From assembly GCA_003993805.1 (NCBI GenBank), contig RSEF01000004.1, positions 7,407,206-7,471,205 of the forward strand: a stretch of DNA of 64,000 nt, written 5' to 3'. This document shows, piece by piece, positions 63,515 through 64,000 of this stretch. This DNA comes from Himantopus leucocephalus (Eukaryota; Chordata; Aves; Charadriiformes; Recurvirostridae). Position numbers and translations under genes: made by a program. The notes beneath the pieces are model-generated. The model was not told the DNA's origin and made no database searches. It saw nothing but the letters and a program-made list of their open reading frames with translations. How positions within the stretch are numbered: the first letter of the stretch is position 1; each line of letters starts with the position of its first letter.

Positions 63515-64000
63515 GTCACTTGCAAATACCTCTCTGCCTACTGGCAGATAAAGTTGCCAATCCACTATTCATCGTATCTGAGAAGTCATGGCAGGCCAGT
63601 GAAGTTTCCACTGACTGGAAAAGGGGAAACATAACCCCATTTTTAAAAAAGGAAAAAAGGAAGACCGGGGAACTACAGACCAGTCAGTCTCACCTCTGTC
63701 CCTGGCAAGATCATGGAGCAGACCCTCCTGGAAACTCTGCTAAGGCACTTAGAAAATAAGGAGGTGATCGGTGACAGCCAACATGGCTTCACTGAAGGCA
63801 AATCGTGCCTGACAAATTTGGTGGCCTTCTACAACGGGGTGACAGCATTGGTGGATAAGGGAAGAGCAACTGACATCAGCTACCTGGAATTGTGCAAAGC
63901 ATTTGACACTGTCCCACATGACATCCTTGTCTCCAAGTTGGAGACGACATGGATTTGATGGATGGACCACTTGGTGGATGAGGAATTGGCTCGATGGACG
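63515..64000 (+). pseudogene. CR1 LINE ORF2 reverse-transcriptase fragment, broken, runs off the window
   Basis: This is the reverse-transcriptase domain of a CR1 retrotransposon, an enzyme that copies its RNA into DNA at a nicked target. Two frames together give the landmarks. The frame starting at 63520 has EKSWQASEVSTDWKRGNITP. After a frameshift near 63660, the frame from 63713 has [32 protein letters not shown] and [11 protein letters not shown]. The last is the region of motif A, preceded by YLEL where CR1 normally has YLDF, so the catalytic aspartate appears replaced by glutamate. A further frame break near 63945 precedes the conserved GWTxxWMRNWL region, seen as GGATGAGGAATTGGCT. The element is sense to the window, its 3' part lies beyond 64000, and its left edge is approximate. 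It is inactive as it stands. Confidence 0.9.

Noticed and set aside
1..64000. Search by eye for tRNA B-box motifs, CRISPR-like spaced repeats, riboswitches and operons
   Set aside because: No GGTTCGAATC-type B box in tRNA context, no regularly spaced repeats, and no closely packed genes. The window is vertebrate non-coding DNA.

Overview
The window looks like a piece of a bird genome, assembled from short reads. The main evidence is seven copies of CR1, the LINE family that dominates avian genomes. Several of them share the typical CR1 3' end (a GGTTGGACTAGATGA core, then AGGTCCCTTCCAAC, then a short ATTCTATG-type tail). A fragment resembling an avian endogenous-retrovirus LTR and a GC-rich, LTR-like island fit this. 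CR1 also occurs in turtles and crocodilians, so 'bird' is the best reading but not proven. The species cannot be named from this sequence.

No protein-coding gene, tRNA, rRNA, CRISPR array or bacterial-type operon can be supported. The longest open frame is about 139 codons (8455-8874), which is unremarkable in 64 kb of A+T-rich DNA. The only unmistakable protein-coding homology is a broken CR1 reverse transcriptase at the right edge (about 63515-64000). Most of the window is probably intergenic or deep intronic sequence. Five segments combine a splice-acceptor-like site, an open frame and a splice-donor-like site (5903-6087 -, 10762-10848 -, 15821-16165 -, 26525-26696 -, 30570-30696 +). They are listed at low confidence because such combinations arise by chance and no product was recognised.

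Layout. 1-5 kb: plain A+T-rich DNA with a CR1 tail (888-1019) and a weak direct repeat (1375/1899). 5-13 kb: an LTR fragment (5211-5335), then non-coding DNA. 13.1-13.65 kb: a sharply GC-rich island, probably a solitary LTR. 13.65-23 kb: non-coding, with a perfect 47-bp tandem duplication at 22103-22196. 23-29 kb: two CR1 copies in opposite orientations. 32.7 kb: a MIR-like SINE relic ending in an A-tract. 37-46.5 kb: three CR1 copies of one subfamily, one interrupted by the 100-N scaffold gap at 39929-40028. 48-63.5 kb: a long stretch without recognisable features. 63.5-64 kb: the CR1 ORF2 fragment.

Assembly quality matters here. Six single Ns and one 100-N gap are present. Three single Ns (39788, 45605, 46748) adjoin perfect 31-35-bp repeats, which look like unmerged contig overlaps. 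A fourth (48090) separates two 94% identical 119-bp copies that differ only by transitions, and this may be a real duplication. No undescribed biological system was found. The most checkable points are the 48-kb duplication, the GC-rich island and the contig bubble at 45.6-46.8 kb.
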